DNA of 5,606 nucleotides, from contig JAICHS010000161.1 in assembly GCA_025924775.1 (NCBI GenBank), forward strand, positions 1 through 5,606, read 5' to 3'. A program made the position numbers and the translations under genes. Source of the DNA: Rhodanobacteraceae bacterium (GTDB taxonomy: Bacteria > Pseudomonadota > Gammaproteobacteria > Xanthomonadales > Rhodanobacteraceae). Below are positions 5,118-5,606 of this stretch, piece by piece; position 1 is the first letter of the stretch, and each line of letters starts with the position of its first letter. The notes below the pieces were generated by a model, which made no database searches, was not told the origin of the DNA, and worked only from the letters and a program-made list of their open reading frames with translations.

Positions 5118-5606
5118 GGCTGTGCGGCCACCGTAAAACCCCAGTGGCGGAACACCGCACGTGCGCGCGCCGATTGCAGCGCCGCCAGCAGGGCGCGCGT
5201 GGCCGCGTTGTCGTGGCCTTTCACGCTGGCGATGGGATACATGATCGGCTGGTGGCTGTCGGCGGGAAACGTGGCAAGCACCCGCACGCGCGGTTCGGAC
5301 ACCGCGTCGGACCGGTACACGATGCCGAGTGGCGCCTGGCGCAGGACCACCAGGTTGAGCGCGGCGCGCACGTCGCGCGTCATCGCCATGTGTGGCGCCA
5401 ACGCGGCCCACAAGTGCAGATGCGTCAGCGATTGTTTGGCGTAGGTGCCCGCGGGCACCGCATCGGGCAGGGCGATGGCGAGGCGCCCATTGCGCCCCAA
5501 CGCCGCCAGCCAAGGCGCCACGCCGTGTGCCAAGTCGACCGTTGCGCGGGAGTCGGCGGGTGCGACCAGCACCAGTGCGTTGCCGAGCAGGTTCACGCGC
5601 GTGGCC
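5114..5606 (-). CDS. modA: Molybdate-binding periplasmic protein ModA, C-terminal part (cut by right edge)
   Basis: About 163 codons of the solute-binding protein are visible; the N-terminus and signal peptide lie beyond the window. ModA binds molybdate (or tungstate) in the periplasm and delivers it to ModBC. Recognisable conserved stretches, in order, are VNLLGNALVLVAP, NGRLAIALPDAVPAGTYAKQ, DVRAALNLV, APLGIVYRSDAV, VLATFPADSHQPIMYPIA, and a C-terminal FRHWGF. The oxyanion-contacting segments known in E. coli ModA around 'PAGxYAK', 'DVRxAL' and 'GIVYxSDA' are all retained, including the Tyr of GIVY. The GTG at 5596 is an internal Val codon (the frame continues as ATRVNLL), not a start. The stop TGA overlaps the modB ATG, so modABC forms one operon. 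No ModE site or Mo-responsive leader can be judged because the promoter is outside. Confidence 0.95.
   Translation of the reverse strand, partial: ATRVNLLGNALVLVAPADSRATVDLAHGVAPWLAALGRNGRLAIALPDAVPAGTYAKQSLTHLHLWAALAPHMAMTRDVRAALNLVVLRQAPLGIVYRSDAVSEPRVRVLATFPADSHQPIMYPIASVKGHDNAATRALLAALQSARARAVFRHWGFTVAAQP

Noticed and set aside
4423..5160. N-terminal extension of the modC frame through modB into modA
   Set aside because: The region is already coded in other frames by modB and modA with strong motifs; modC proper begins at the ATGA overlap at 4422.
5118..5513. N-terminal extension of the modB frame over modA
   Set aside because: The extension is Arg/Ala-rich, lies over modA coding sequence, and the ATGA overlap at 5117 gives the normal ModB length.

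Overview
The window looks like chromosome of a GC-rich gammaproteobacterium, most likely of the Xanthomonadaceae/Rhodanobacteraceae group. This rests on the high GC content, the style of the encoded proteins and two kinds of palindromic intergenic repeat familiar from that group. It is an inference, because no rRNA or other marker gene is present. Every supported gene lies on the minus strand, so transcription runs from the right edge to the left. The long plus-strand open frames are GC-driven shadows.

Right to left: 5606-3712 holds a molybdate ABC importer. It comprises the C-terminal part of the periplasmic binding protein ModA (cut by the window edge), the permease ModB and the ATPase ModC, joined by two 4-bp ATGA stop/start overlaps. 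ModC is unusually short: it ends without the C-terminal molybdate-sensing MOP domain, and it has His where the D-loop Asp is expected. Thirty-nine bases downstream is a small lipoprotein with a probable LEA-2/WHy-like domain (3672-3175). Then come a short gap carrying an inverted pair of REP elements (3165-3108) and a 600-residue acyl-CoA dehydrogenase (3086-1284).

The 317 bases between the dehydrogenase and the next gene hold no complete gene but are highly structured. They contain a long stem-loop just after the dehydrogenase stop, two tandem 55-bp palindromic repeats with an inverted half copy beside them, and a diverged direct duplication of the 5' end of the next gene. That gene is a GNAT-family acetyltransferase (966-457). 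The duplicated block includes its ribosome-binding region, GTG start and about the first 20 codons. It now forms a 20-codon upstream reading frame that stops just before the real start.

At the left edge is the N-terminal part of a TIR-domain protein (321-1, continuing outside). It keeps the features expected of a TIR fold, including a Glu in the position of the NADase catalytic residue. Apart from the mod genes the window does not form one clear pathway. The points most worth following are the duplicated GNAT 5' end, the REP pair with compensatory stem changes, the minimal ModC and the TIR gene at the edge.
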